The notes: generated from the letters alone by a model not told the origin. DNA of 51,628 bases from Archaeoglobaceae archaeon (GCA_015520485.1 WAPX01000052.1:1-51628), one strand, 5' to 3'. Numbered from the stretch's first letter, positions 8,299-17,705 are shown. Numbers and translations are program-made.

Positions 8299-11200
8299 AT
8301 GGAAACCGACGAGGCTAACGTTACTGGTGCTCCTGACTTTTACGCAATAGAGAAAAAGTGGCAAAAAATGTGGAGAGAAAGTAAAATCTTCGAAGCTGAA
8401 CCGGATGAAAGACCCAAGTTCTTCATAACGATACCCTATCCGTACCTCAACGGAAATCTGCACGCAGGACACACGAGGACGATAACGATAGGCGATGCCG
8501 TTGCAAGGTACATGAGAATGAATGGCTACAATGTACTCTTTCCGATGGGCTACCACGTGACAGGCACACCGATAATAGGGCTTGCTGAGAGAATTGCGAA
8601 CAGGGATCCGGAGACGATAGAAGTTTACACAAAGTACCACGACGTTCCGTTAGAGGATCTGCTCGAGCTGAACACTCCGGAAAAAATAGTGGAGTACTTT
8701 TCCAGAGAGGCAACTAAAGCGCTCAACTCCATAGGGTATTCCATAGACTGGCGAAGAGTTTTTACGACGATGGACGAACCTTATCAGAAGTTCATAGAAT
8801 GGCAGTACTGGAAGCTGAAGGAGAAGAACCTCGTCGCTAAGGGTTCACACCCTGTCAGGTACTGCCCTCACGACGAAAACCCCGTAGAGGATCACGACCT
8901 CATGAAGGGTGAGAACGCAACAATAGTTGACTTTACAGTCATAAAGCTGTATGGCTACGATGGTGGGCTGATAGCATTTCCCTGTGCGACGCTCAGACCT
9001 GAAACGATATTTGGAGTCACCAATATATGGATAAATCCGGCAGGAAAATACGTTCTGGCCGAAGTAAACGGAGAGAAGTGGGTTCTGAGTAGAGAAGCGG
9101 CAGACAAACTCGTGCATCAGGAAAAAGAAGTGAAGGTTATAGAAGAGGTAAACCCGAAAGACTTCATCGGAAAAACTGTTGTTAATGTCGTTCTCGCAGG
9201 AATGCTGGCTGATGATTTAGCTGAGGTTCTGAAGGCCACTGGATCGGACATTGCGGATTTAATGGAAGAGATAGCGAGGTTTGAAAGAAGAGAGGACAGG
9301 ATAGCAAAAGTCGTTGAAAATCTGGATAGAGTGGTCGAAGGGTTGATTTCGTCTTTCAGCAACCTCAGAAAGCTCTGCGATGGAAGTAAGTACGAAAAAG
9401 AGCTTGAAACTCTGAGAATGATTGTTGTTCCCGTTTTACCGGCAGACTTCGTTGACACGGACAACGCCACCGGAATTGTGATGAGTGTTCCCGCTCATGC
9501 CCCTTACGATTACGTTGCCTTAAAGGATCTGGAAAAAGAAGTGAAGAACGAAGCCGGGTTAAAAGATCTGGAAGGGCTTGTAAAGGTAAAACCCATAGTG
9601 CTGATAAGGATTGAGGGCGAAAACTACGAAGTTCCGGCTGTGGAAGTTTCTGAGGAGCTCGGAATAAAAAATCAGGGGGAAAAAGAGCTGCTCGACAAGG
9701 CAACCAAAATCGTTTACAGAAAAGAGTTTCACAAGGGAGTACTCCTCGAAAACACACTTTACCCGGGAATGCCCGTTTCCAGAGTAAAAGATGTCCTGCA
9801 GAAAGACCTGATCGATCTGGGTGTAGGAGACGTTTTCTACGAGTTCAGCGAGAAACCTGTCGTCTGCAGGTGCGGTACGAAGTGCGTGGTTAAGATAGTT
9901 AAAGATCAGTGGTTCCTGAACTACTCCAGGCCTGATTGGAAAAAGAAGGTGTTTGAACTGCTCGACAGGATGAAAATAATACCGGAATACTACAAGGAAG
10001 AGTTCAGAAACAAAGTGGAGTGGTTAAAGGATAAGGCCTGTGCGAGAAGGAAGGGCCTGGGAACGAGAATACCTTGGGACAGGGAGTGGCTCATAGAGAG
10101 TTTATCTGACTCCACCATATACATGTGCTACTACATTCTCGCGAAGTTCATAAACGAGGGCAGGCTGAAAGCTGAGAACATAACCCCAGAGCTTCTGGAT
10201 TACGTCTTCCTCGGAACGGGTGACATTGAAAGTGCCAGCAGGTCTTCCAAGCTAAGTGCTGAAACCGTTGAGGAGATAAGGAGGGACTTCGAATACTGGT
10301 ATCCCGTGGACCTGAGGAGCAGCGGAAAAGATCTCGTGGCCAACCACCTGCTGTTCTTCCTTTTCCACCATGTGGCAATATTCCCGCCGGAACTCTGGCC
10401 TAAGGCCATAGCCGTCAACGGATACGTCAGCTTGGAAGGAAAAAAGATGAGCAAGAGCAAGGGCCCGCTGCTCACGATGAAGAGGGCTGTGAAAGAGAAC
10501 GGAGCTGACGTAACTAGAATGTACATACTGTACGCTTCGGAATACGACAGCGACGCTGACTGGAGAAAGAAAGACGTCGAGAACTTGGCTCACCACCTGA
10601 GCAGGTTTTACTCCCTGATGAAAAAGTACTACACACGAGAGCCGGAGGGCTTTAAAGATTTCAAAAGCTCCGCACACCTCGACCGCTGGCTCGTCAGCAG
10701 AATGCAGAGAGCGATAAAGGAGACGAGGGATGCGATGGAGAAGCTTCAGACGAGGAGGGCGGTGAATTCAGCTTTCTTTGAGGTCATGAACGACGTCAGG
10801 TGGTATCTGAGGAGGGGAGGTAAGAACCCCCAGATAATCTTTGACGACTGGATTAAACTTCTCTCTCCGTTTGCTCCGCACATATGCGAGGAAATCTGGC
10901 ACTGGAAACACAGCAGCTTTGTCAGTTTGGAAAAATATCCGGAGTACGACGAGAGCAGGGTTGACGAAATAGCTGAAGTGGCTGAGGAGTACATAAAAGA
11001 GCTTATGAACGACATAAAGGAAGTTCTGAAGTTCGTTGACGCCAAGGTTGTTTACATAGCTCCGGCAGAGGAGTGGAAAAAGGAAGTGGCTAAAATTGCC
11101 CTGAAAGCGGGAAACTTTGGCAAGGCCATGAAAGAGCTGATGAAGGACGAGAGGTGGAGAGGTATGAGTAAAGAAGTGTCGAACTTCGTGAAAAAAGTTC

Positions 11201-11367
11201 TCAAAGAGAGCAAAATAGTGGAAGTGGACGAAAAGAGGGTCATAGAGGAGAGCAAGGATTTCCTCGAAAAAGAGCTTGGCGTTAAAATTGCCGTTGACGA
11301 CAGCAAAATCCCAGAAGACAAGAAAAAATTGGCTATGCCGGGTAAGCCAGCTGTTTACGCCGAATAA
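8299..11367 (+). CDS. leuS: Leucyl-tRNA synthetase (archaeal type)
   Basis: Class I synthetase of 1022 residues charging tRNA-Leu. It has the HIGH-type signature HAGHT at residues 55-59, an editing (CP1) domain with the segment DNATGIVMSVPAHAPYDYVAL, and the KMSKS loop at residues 716-720. The C-terminal helical and end domains have the archaeal/eukaryotic arrangement and finish LAMPGKPAVYAE. It is longer than most archaeal LeuRS because about 70 extra residues (roughly 297-368), helical and charged, lie within the editing domain just before VVPVLPADFV. Such an insertion is unusual. It is transcribed alone from its own TATA box. Confidence 0.96.
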   Translation: METDEANVTGAPDFYAIEKKWQKMWRESKIFEAEPDERPKFFITIPYPYLNGNLHAGHTRTITIGDAVARYMRMNGYNVLFPMGYHVTGTPIIGLAERIANRDPETIEVYTKYHDVPLEDLLELNTPEKIVEYFSREATKALNSIGYSIDWRRVFTTMDEPYQKFIEWQYWKLKEKNLVAKGSHPVRYCPHDENPVEDHDLMKGENATIVDFTVIKLYGYDGGLIAFPCATLRPETIFGVTNIWINPAGKYVLAEVNGEKWVLSREAADKLVHQEKEVKVIEEVNPKDFIGKTVVNVVLAGMLADDLAEVLKATGSDIADLMEEIARFERREDRIAKVVENLDRVVEGLISSFSNLRKLCDGSKYEKELETLRMIVVPVLPADFVDTDNATGIVMSVPAHAPYDYVALKDLEKEVKNEAGLKDLEGLVKVKPIVLIRIEGENYEVPAVEVSEELGIKNQGEKELLDKATKIVYRKEFHKGVLLENTLYPGMPVSRVKDVLQKDLIDLGVGDVFYEFSEKPVVCRCGTKCVVKIVKDQWFLNYSRPDWKKKVFELLDRMKIIPEYYKEEFRNKVEWLKDKACARRKGLGTRIPWDREWLIESLSDSTIYMCYYILAKFINEGRLKAENITPELLDYVFLGTGDIESASRSSKLSAETVEEIRRDFEYWYPVDLRSSGKDLVANHLLFFLFHHVAIFPPELWPKAIAVNGYVSLEGKKMSKSKGPLLTMKRAVKENGADVTRMYILYASEYDSDADWRKKDVENLAHHLSRFYSLMKKYYTREPEGFKDFKSSAHLDRWLVSRMQRAIKETRDAMEKLQTRRAVNSAFFEVMNDVRWYLRRGGKNPQIIFDDWIKLLSPFAPHICEEIWHWKHSSFVSLEKYPEYDESRVDEIAEVAEEYIKELMNDIKEVLKFVDAKVVYIAPAEEWKKEVAKIALKAGNFGKAMKELMKDERWRGMSKEVSNFVKKVLKESKIVEVDEKRVIEESKDFLEKELGVKIAVDDSKIPEDKKKLAMPGKPAVYAE

Positions 11368-11475
11368 CTGTTTAGTTTCCATATTTTCGTTACTTTTCCG
11401 GTTTTACCGTTGTTTGACTTTGCTGTTTTCTATGCTTTTCAGAAGTTTGACTATTTGCTTTAACTAATTCACAAA

Positions 11476-12048
11476 CTACTTCCACACCTTACCCTTGTAG
11501 TGCCCGGTAACCGGACAGCCCATGCAGAGCTCGTTTATCCAGTAGTCGCACTCCTCGCAGTTAGATCCGCAAGAGGGCGTGCCTATTCTCTTTATGTGTA
11601 TCTTCATTGGAATAATTGTGTCTCTTTCAGCTCTTACAACTATTCCAACGTCTATGTCGTAAACGTCCGGACTCGGCCTTATGTGCTGATCAACTATGGC
11701 TTCGAGAGTTGATAAGTCCTCACCTATGAAAAACATCGTCAGGTTTCTGTTTCCAGCAACTATGAAACCGTTTAGAAAGAAGGGGCAGTCCTCAAACAGT
11801 CTTAAAAGCTCTCTCGGCTGTCTGCACTTTATGTCCACCTTCAAAATGTACAGTCCGGGATTTTTTAGATTTATGCCGTACGCATGATTTATTATTCCGA
11901 GCTCCTTCATCTTCTTAATCCTCGCACCAACGGAAGGCTGAGAAAGGCCAACGATTTTCGCTATCTCGTTCTGAGACATTTCTGGATTTTCTTCCAGCAC
12001 TTCTAAAATCATCTTATCTTTTTCGTCGAGTTCGAACAAGCCTGCCAT
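11476..12048 (-). CDS. Lrp/AsnC-family regulator with C-terminal cysteine cluster
   Basis: A 190-residue regulator. Residues 1-60 form the AsnC-type winged helix (LDEKDKMILEVLEENPEMSQ, SQPSVGARIKKMKELGII). The RAM-like ligand/oligomer domain follows. Unlike standard Lrp proteins (about 150 residues) it carries a C-terminal tail with five closely spaced cysteines (CGSNCEECDYWINELCMGC), which could bind zinc or an Fe-S cluster. It is divergent from nikR across a 197-base region with several symmetric sites. A GGGGG-type SD precedes the start, and a TATA-like TTTTTTATAAG lies 35-45 bases upstream. Target genes are unknown. Confidence 0.88.
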   Translation of the reverse strand: MAGLFELDEKDKMILEVLEENPEMSQNEIAKIVGLSQPSVGARIKKMKELGIINHAYGINLKNPGLYILKVDIKCRQPRELLRLFEDCPFFLNGFIVAGNRNLTMFFIGEDLSTLEAIVDQHIRPSPDVYDIDVGIVVRAERDTIIPMKIHIKRIGTPSCGSNCEECDYWINELCMGCPVTGHYKGKVWK

Positions 12049-12154
12049 AGTACCCCCGCAAGATTTCTAATAAGTAACTTATAAAAAATTAGCGAAATGT
12101 TTTTCGAATTTTCACAAAATATTAATGTCCGTCGTGGTACCACTAAACAATAAT

Positions 12155-12229
12155 TGAACGATGATCGTACTTCGTTCAGCCTTTTGGAGGTTTCGGAGCA
12201 TATAAAATAACAACGTTTTTATTCGTTCA
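12155..12229 (+). promoter_or_regulatory. nikR promoter with repeated TGAACGA/TCGTTCA half-sites
   Basis: TGAACGA (12155-12161) and TCGTTCA (12172-12178) are exact reverse complements with ten bases between. A third copy, TCGTTCA (12223-12229), lies within TTCGTTCAGC, which is repeated exactly at 12171-12180 and 12222-12231. The TATA box TATAAAATAA (12201-12210) lies between the copies, so the last half-site would cover the transcription start. This is a likely autoregulatory operator for NikR. Confidence 0.5.
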
Positions 12230-12245
12230 GCGTAAGAACAGAGGT

Positions 12246-12659
12246 ATGGATAACGGAGTAACAAGGATCGGCGTTAGCCTGCCCAGAAATTTGCTCGAGG
12301 AATTTGACAGCATAATTAAAACGAGAGGTTATTCGTCGAGAAGCGAAGCCATAAGAGATGCCATACGAAATTACATAGCCGAGTACAAGTGGCTTGAAAA
12401 GGAGGAAGGAGAGATAGTTGGTGTCATAACGATTCTCTACAACCACCACCATAAAGGTACGAGCGATGCAATAATCTCCCTTCAGCACGAAGCTGTCGAT
12501 ATAGTGTTAACGACGATGCACATCCATCTCGATAAGGACAACTGCCTGGAAATGGTGATAGTGAAGGGAGAAATGCCGAGGATAAAGAAGCTTATAGACA
12601 GGATAACGACAATAAAAGGTGTGAGCAACGTAAAGCTGATAACCGCTATAAGAGAGTGA
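12246..12659 (+). CDS. nikR: NikR nickel-responsive regulator
   Basis: A 137-residue ribbon-helix-helix repressor. The N-terminal RHH domain ([36 protein letters not shown]) is followed by an ACT-like nickel domain. Candidate nickel ligands are visible as a histidine in LQHEAVD, the MHIHLD pair and the cysteine in DNCLE, the pattern known for NikR. Nickel-bound NikR tetramers normally bind a palindromic operator and repress nickel uptake genes. The three half-sites upstream suggest self-regulation. No nickel transporter or nickel enzyme is encoded in the window. Confidence 0.92.
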   Translation: MDNGVTRIGVSLPRNLLEEFDSIIKTRGYSSRSEAIRDAIRNYIAEYKWLEKEEGEIVGVITILYNHHHKGTSDAIISLQHEAVDIVLTTMHIHLDKDNCLEMVIVKGEMPRIKKLIDRITTIKGVSNVKLITAIRE

Positions 12660-12733
12660 GCCAGTCGTTTGCACGAGCTACATTCTTTGTATACGCATAA
12701 TTTTATTATTATAAAAGCTAAAAAGCAGTTGCT

Positions 12734-12761
12734 TCAACCACTAACGGCTCAACCACTAACG
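12734..12761. repeat. 15-bp tandem duplication after leuD
   Basis: TCAACCACTAACG occurs at 12734-12746 and again at 12749-12761, a period of 15 bases, directly downstream of the leuD stop. It looks like a local slippage or duplication event. Confidence 0.6.
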
Positions 12762-13265
12762 TCACTCGAAAACGAGCTTTTTACCGAATTCCACCAGTCC
12801 TCCGCACTCAACAATTTTATTGAGGAAGTCCGGTATCGGGTTTATGAGATACTCCTCTCCCTTCGTCCTGTTGATGACAACACTCCTTTCGTAGTCCACC
12901 TCTATTTCGTCACCCTCATCTATTCTGTCCGTTTCCCTGCACTCAACAACCCTTAACCCTATGTTTATAGCGTTTCTGAAGAAAATTCTCGCGTAGGATT
13001 TGGCGATAATTCCCGCTATTCCCGTAGCCTTAAGCGCTAAGGGAGCGTGCTCTCTGCTGCTTCCGCATCCAAAGTTCTCTCCGGCAACCACGAAGTCTCC
13101 AGCCTTAACGTTCTCCACAAAATCTCTTCTCACGTTCTCAAACACGTGCTTCGCCAGTTCTTCGGGATCGTTTATAACCAGATACTTTCCCTGAATTATA
13201 ACATCAGTGTCCACATCGTCTCCAAACTTCCAGGCTCTGCCCATGCTGAATGGAAGACCGGGCAT
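12762..13265 (-). CDS. leuD: 3-isopropylmalate dehydratase small subunit
   Basis: The 167-residue small (swivel) subunit of the aconitase-like isomerase of leucine synthesis. Motifs seen are [18 protein letters not shown], the strongly conserved [19 protein letters not shown], and [10 protein letters not shown]. The specificity loop after GKYL reads VI rather than RT, which in archaeal enzymes favours isopropylmalate over homoaconitate. The large subunit is not in the window. A TATA-like CTATAAAAG about 25 bases before the ATG at 13265 suggests a leaderless start. A later ATG (13244, [10 protein letters not shown]) is also possible. Confidence 0.9.
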   Translation of the reverse strand: MPGLPFSMGRAWKFGDDVDTDVIIQGKYLVINDPEELAKHVFENVRRDFVENVKAGDFVVAGENFGCGSSREHAPLALKATGIAGIIAKSYARIFFRNAINIGLRVVECRETDRIDEGDEIEVDYERSVVINRTKGEEYLINPIPDFLNKIVECGGLVEFGKKLVFE

Positions 13266-13305
13266 TTAAAAACTTTTATGAACACTTTTATAGAGTTTTA
13301 CGAAC

Positions 13306-15606
13306 TCAGGGAAAGTAAACGAACTCCCCGGCCACCATGTATTTTTCGGGATGAGTGGTTCTTCTAACACCTTCGAGCCACTTCCTTGCAGCCAGCATGG
13401 CTCCAATCCTGTTCAGAGGAGTGTTGTTGTTTCCGCAGTGGTAGCTGTATGTGCACTTTGGACAGCCCTCGACTCTACCGCAATCGCAGTTTTTCAGGAC
13501 GTCGTAAGCTATTCTGAGCGCCCTGTCGAGCCTCTCGAATAAGAGCTTGCTCAGACCAGAACCCCCTCTGACAGCGTCGTAAACGAATATATCTCCCTCC
13601 GGAGTGGATATTCCGCCCATGTGCTGACTCCCCCCGCCGGTGAGAACGTCGCTCGCTTCTATCAGCACGTGCTCCAGAGCGTGAAAGCTTCCGGCGTAGT
13701 AGTCCTCGTAATCTTTCGGATCCGGGAAAGGTGCCGAAAGCAAAAACCCCTTCGTCGGAAATGTGTAAGATACTGGCTCTATGTGCCTGATTCCAAGTTT
13801 TTCCCCACTGAAAACGTCCTTTACAACGTAACCAAAAACAGATATCGTTATGTCTAGGGAGCAGTAAACGGCAGAACGATCAGAGGAGACGAGCTCCACC
13901 TTTTTGAGAACGGGGATGGACGTGTAGAGAGGGTCTGTCATTTCCCTCATCTCGTTTTTCGGACACCTTTCAACAGCAACCTCTTTCTTCTTCAGATCCA
14001 GACTCAGGCACCTGTACTTAACGCCACCGTGAATTATCTTGCTACCGGGAAACAGCTCCTTTACGGCGAGTGGCAGTACTCTTTCACCTATCACCTTTCC
14101 CTCGCAGACGATTTTAACGCGATCACCCGCTCCCCTGAGGCTGAAAGTTTTTAGGATCTCCCTCGCTTTAGACGTGGCGATGTATTCCGAAAACACCTTC
14201 TTCAGGTAGCCGCTGTCAACGAGCCACTTCAGGACTTTTTTCCACTCCTCTCTAACTTCCTCAGCTCTCAAAGGCTTTTCCAGACACATGGATAGCAGCT
14301 GATACTTCATCAAATCCTCGTTCAGCTTCTCAACGTAGCAGTGCACGTAATCCCTGAAGTACTCTTCCGGCCTAGATCTGTAGTACTGAGCAATTGTATC
14401 CTCTTCTCTCATTAGCACGACCCCAACGCTCTCCTGCCCCTTTCTTCCAGCTCTCCCCGCTCTCTGAAGGAAAGTTGAGTAGCTCACTAGTTCGGAAACC
14501 ACAGCGTCAACGTCCCCTATGTCTATTCCCAGCTCGAGAGTTGGAGTGGAAACAACAACCGGGAGTTTGCCCTCTTTAAACGCCCTTTCAACTTTCTCTC
14601 TACTCTCCTTCGTCAGACCGCTTTTGTGAACTTCAGCCGGTATTCCCCTCTGCCTGAGAACCCATGCAGCTGTTTCCACGAACCTGTAGGAGTTTCCGAA
14701 CACCAGAACCTTGTGTCCTCTCAGAGCTGAAACTACCTCAACAATTGATGAGTAGATAGAGGGGGATAGCCTCATTATAAAGTGCATTCTCGCCTTTCTG
14801 TGCTTCCCACTCACGAGCCTGAACTTCCTTTCGAACAGCTCTTCGGCGAACTCCACCGGGTTTGCTACGGTGGCGGAGGAACAAACAACGCTGTAGTCTG
14901 CAAACCTGCTGATTCTGAGCTGCAGGTAGTGCATGTTCGTTCCGAGTATTCCCGAATAGGTATGAAATTCGTCAACGACGATGAATCGGAGATTTTTGAG
15001 AAAATTTCTGAAAGCCCCGGTGTTCCTCAGGTGGTAATCGACCATGTCCGGGTTCGTCAGAACAACATCAGCTCTGCCCGAGAAGACAGCTCTCCTCTCG
15101 TCCTGATTCGAATCTCCGTCGAACTTCACAACTCTCAATCCCAGAAAACTGGCGTAGTACGAGATTTTCCTGTACTGATCTCTTGCAAGTGCCTTCGTCG
15201 GATAGATTACGAGGGCTTTCTCGCCTTCTCTCAAAACGTCAATAATCGGCAGTATGAACGCCTCAGTCTTTCCAAAACCCGTTGGAGCTGTTATAACGAC
15301 GTTCTCTCCACTTTTTATCCTCTCTATCGCTTCAGCCTGAAAGGGGTAGAGCTTTTTTATATTTCTGTATTCCAGAGCCTTTTTTACCTCATCGCTCAGG
15401 TCAACATCCTCTAAGGGTACGCTCGGCTCACTTTTATAGGGCTCAAAGAGCTTGTAGAGGACTATTTCGTCCTCAGTGTCAAAAAGATGTCTCAACTCTT
15501 CTTTCGGGCAAAGTTTTAAATTTTTCTGCCTTTTGGTCTCTACCCTGCACCTGCACCTGCTCTTTAGCATTCCGCATTTCGGACAGAACAGGTCATTTAC
15601 GTCCAT
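13306..15606 (-). CDS. DEAD/DEAH-box helicase with DUF1998 (MrfA/Hrq1-like)
   Basis: A superfamily 2 helicase of 766 residues. The N-terminus carries a cysteine ribbon (CPKCGMLKSRCRCR). Motifs follow in order: TAPTGFGKTEA (I), VVDEFHTY (II, DEFH), SSATVANP (III), TPTLELGIDIGDVDAV (V) and QRAGRAGRKGQ (VI). The C-terminal DUF1998 module contains ALEHVLIEASDVLTGG, YDAVRGGSGLS and the four-cysteine group CDCGRVEGCPKC...YHCGNNN. Bacterial MrfA and eukaryotic Hrq1 share this architecture and act in repair of crosslinked DNA; that role is inferred here. It is transcribed towards leuD. Confidence 0.88.
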   Translation of the reverse strand: MDVNDLFCPKCGMLKSRCRCRVETKRQKNLKLCPKEELRHLFDTEDEIVLYKLFEPYKSEPSVPLEDVDLSDEVKKALEYRNIKKLYPFQAEAIERIKSGENVVITAPTGFGKTEAFILPIIDVLREGEKALVIYPTKALARDQYRKISYYASFLGLRVVKFDGDSNQDERRAVFSGRADVVLTNPDMVDYHLRNTGAFRNFLKNLRFIVVDEFHTYSGILGTNMHYLQLRISRFADYSVVCSSATVANPVEFAEELFERKFRLVSGKHRKARMHFIMRLSPSIYSSIVEVVSALRGHKVLVFGNSYRFVETAAWVLRQRGIPAEVHKSGLTKESREKVERAFKEGKLPVVVSTPTLELGIDIGDVDAVVSELVSYSTFLQRAGRAGRKGQESVGVVLMREEDTIAQYYRSRPEEYFRDYVHCYVEKLNEDLMKYQLLSMCLEKPLRAEEVREEWKKVLKWLVDSGYLKKVFSEYIATSKAREILKTFSLRGAGDRVKIVCEGKVIGERVLPLAVKELFPGSKIIHGGVKYRCLSLDLKKKEVAVERCPKNEMREMTDPLYTSIPVLKKVELVSSDRSAVYCSLDITISVFGYVVKDVFSGEKLGIRHIEPVSYTFPTKGFLLSAPFPDPKDYEDYYAGSFHALEHVLIEASDVLTGGGSQHMGGISTPEGDIFVYDAVRGGSGLSKLLFERLDRALRIAYDVLKNCDCGRVEGCPKCTYSYHCGNNNTPLNRIGAMLAARKWLEGVRRTTHPEKYMVAGEFVYFP

Positions 15607-15693
15607 GTTTTTACTTTGCTACTTTTTCCCGGTTTTTGTCAGCTTTTACCCGGTACTTATCTTGCAGCAATACGGCCTGATACAGCTTGTTTG

Positions 15694-16338
15694 CTAAAAT
15701 TCGCTCAGAGTTTTCTGCATGACTTCTGCTCTTATCCTCTTCAGCGTTTTCCAGGCAAGCCTCACGTGTTCGGGGAATCTGCCGTTTTTAACGTAGTAGC
15801 TTTTGAGAAAGTCAATCGTTCTCGGATCGCTCGCATATCCGCTTCCAAAATCTCCCGTTTCTCTCTTTATTTCATCAATTCTTCTGTCTCTTAAAACTTT
15901 TGCAACCACAGAGGCTGCTGCCACCTCCACTCTCTCTGAATCAGCCCTGTGCATCGCTCTCACTTCCACGCCGGTTTCTTTTTTCAGCCTCTCGCTCAGC
16001 CTCTTGCAGTTCACGTCAGAGCTGTCAACGTAGGCGAGATCGGGCTTCAAATTTTTTATAATGCTGGAATAAGCTCTGTACAGAACTTCGTTTATCGTCA
16101 TCGTTTCCATGAGCTCGTTCAGCTCATCAGCCTCTATAATAATTATCTCAATTTTACATAATTTTGATATTTTCTCATAAAGCTTTTCTCTTTTATCTCT
16201 GCTGAGCACCTTTGAATCCCTAACGCCAGCTTTTTTCAACCTCTCAAAAACTTCGGGCTCGGCTTTAACGCCACACACGACCATTGGCCCTATTACGGGT
16301 CCCTTGCCAGCCTCATCAACACCAGCTATTTCCGTCAT
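15694..16338 (-). CDS. rnhB: Ribonuclease HII with C-terminal PCNA-binding motif
   Basis: A 214-residue RNase HII that removes ribonucleotides from DNA and RNA primers. The catalytic motif AGVDEAGKGPVIGPMVV supplies the Asp-Glu pair at residues 7-8. YVDSSDV and the AMHRADSERVEVAAASVVAK segment supply the other acidic residues. The last seven residues, QKTLSEF, fit a PCNA-interacting (PIP) box. Its ATG lies one base after the srp54 stop, so the two are probably co-transcribed. Confidence 0.95.
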   Translation of the reverse strand: MTEIAGVDEAGKGPVIGPMVVCGVKAEPEVFERLKKAGVRDSKVLSRDKREKLYEKISKLCKIEIIIIEADELNELMETMTINEVLYRAYSSIIKNLKPDLAYVDSSDVNCKRLSERLKKETGVEVRAMHRADSERVEVAAASVVAKVLRDRRIDEIKRETGDFGSGYASDPRTIDFLKSYYVKNGRFPEHVRLAWKTLKRIRAEVMQKTLSEF

Positions 16339-16339
16339 C

Positions 16340-17650
16340 TCAGAAACCCATCTTTGGAAAGCCCTTAATCGGAAGTTTTCCGAGCTTGCCCTTCTTCATC
16401 TTCTTCATGACACTCTTCATCGTCTTGTAGTACTTCAGGAGCTCTCTGACTTCCTGCGGAGACGTGCCCGAACCAATTGCTATTCTCCTTATCCTCGAAG
16501 AATCGATTATTTTTGGATTTAACAGCTCTTCTTCCGTCATCGAATCCATTATAACCTTAAACTTCTTCATTTTCTCCTGCGTTACCTCCGCAACAGCATC
16601 ATCCATTTTCATTCCAAAGCCAAAGGGAAGCATGTCGAGAATCTTGCTTATCGGCCCCATCTTTCCCATTGCCTCTATCTGCTTGTAAACGTCTTTCAGT
16701 GTGAAAGTGCCCTTTATGAATGCATCGGGATCCAGATCCTCTTCCTTCACAACTCTTTCCACTTTCTCGAGAAGAGCCTTGATATCACCCATTCCAAGAA
16801 GTCTGGAAACGAATCCTGCTGGATCGAACTTTTCAAAGTCTTCAACTTTCTCTCCGGTTCCTATGAACGCTATGGGTATGCCTATCTCTCTTGCTGCGGA
16901 CAGCGCTCCACCACCCTTTGCAGTGCCGTCGAACTTCGTTATTATTATACCATCAATTCCAATGGCTTCGTGAAAAGCCTTTGCCTGCCTGCTCGCAAGC
17001 TGACCCATTGCCGCATCGATAACCAGCAGCTTGTAATTGGGTTTTGTTGCGCTGGCAATTGCAATCATTTCGTCAATCAGCTCTTTTTCCAGGGCGTGCC
17101 TGCCGGCAGTATCTATTATAACAATGTCGCAGTCTTTCAGAGCTTTTAAACCGTTTTCAGCAATTTTTACGGCATCTTTGCTATCCTTTTCTCCGTAAAA
17201 CTTTATGTCGTACCTTTCGGCGAGCTGTTTCAGCTGGTCGTAGGCTGCCGGCCTCCACGTGTCAGCCGTCACAACACCCGTTTTCAGCCCTTTGTCCTTG
17301 AAGTATTTGGCAAGTTTAGCCGTTGTCGTGGTTTTACCGCTCCCCTGAAGGCCGACCAGCATGATTTTTGCCTTTTTGAGCGGTATTTCCAGACCTTCGC
17401 CAATACCGCGCATCAGCTCTTCGTAAACAATTTTTATTATGTGTTCTTTAACATTAAGAGCAGGCAGTACATCTTCACTTAACGCCCTCTTTTTTATGGA
17501 TTCGCTTATCTCCTTGACCTGTATGACGTTTACGTCAGCCCTCAGCAGGGCTCTCTGAATATCTCTCACAACTTCCTCAACAAGAGCTTTATCCACGGTG
17601 CTCGACTTTGCAATCTTTCTGACTATGCCTTTCAGGGCATCCAGAGTCAT
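16340..17650 (-). CDS. srp54: Signal recognition particle protein SRP54
   Basis: The SRP GTPase (436 residues) that binds signal peptides and 7S RNA. The N domain is followed by the G domain with GLQGSGKTTTTAKLAKYF, DTWRPAAYDQLKQL, DTAGRHALEKELI and TKFDGTAKGGGALS. The M domain has the methionine-rich segments (IEAMGKMGPISKILDMLPFG) and the RNA-binding SRIRRIAIGSGTSPQEVRELL, and ends in a basic MKKMKKGKLGKL tail. It starts at the first ATG with GGAAGGA upstream. Its receptor FtsY is encoded 13 kb away in the window. Confidence 0.97.
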   Translation of the reverse strand: MTLDALKGIVRKIAKSSTVDKALVEEVVRDIQRALLRADVNVIQVKEISESIKKRALSEDVLPALNVKEHIIKIVYEELMRGIGEGLEIPLKKAKIMLVGLQGSGKTTTTAKLAKYFKDKGLKTGVVTADTWRPAAYDQLKQLAERYDIKFYGEKDSKDAVKIAENGLKALKDCDIVIIDTAGRHALEKELIDEMIAIASATKPNYKLLVIDAAMGQLASRQAKAFHEAIGIDGIIITKFDGTAKGGGALSAAREIGIPIAFIGTGEKVEDFEKFDPAGFVSRLLGMGDIKALLEKVERVVKEEDLDPDAFIKGTFTLKDVYKQIEAMGKMGPISKILDMLPFGFGMKMDDAVAEVTQEKMKKFKVIMDSMTEEELLNPKIIDSSRIRRIAIGSGTSPQEVRELLKYYKTMKSVMKKMKKGKLGKLPIKGFPKMGF

Positions 17651-17705
17651 GTTCCTTCCCTCATCGTTATTGTTCTGTCACGTTATTATAACTTGCTCCA
17701 GTAAA

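Noticed and set aside
12669-12956. Plus-strand open frame of 95 codons
   Set aside because: It is antisense to leuD, low in protein-like composition, and has no SD.
14782-15414. Plus-strand open frame of 210 codons
   Set aside because: Antisense to conserved helicase motifs; a shadow caused by codon bias.
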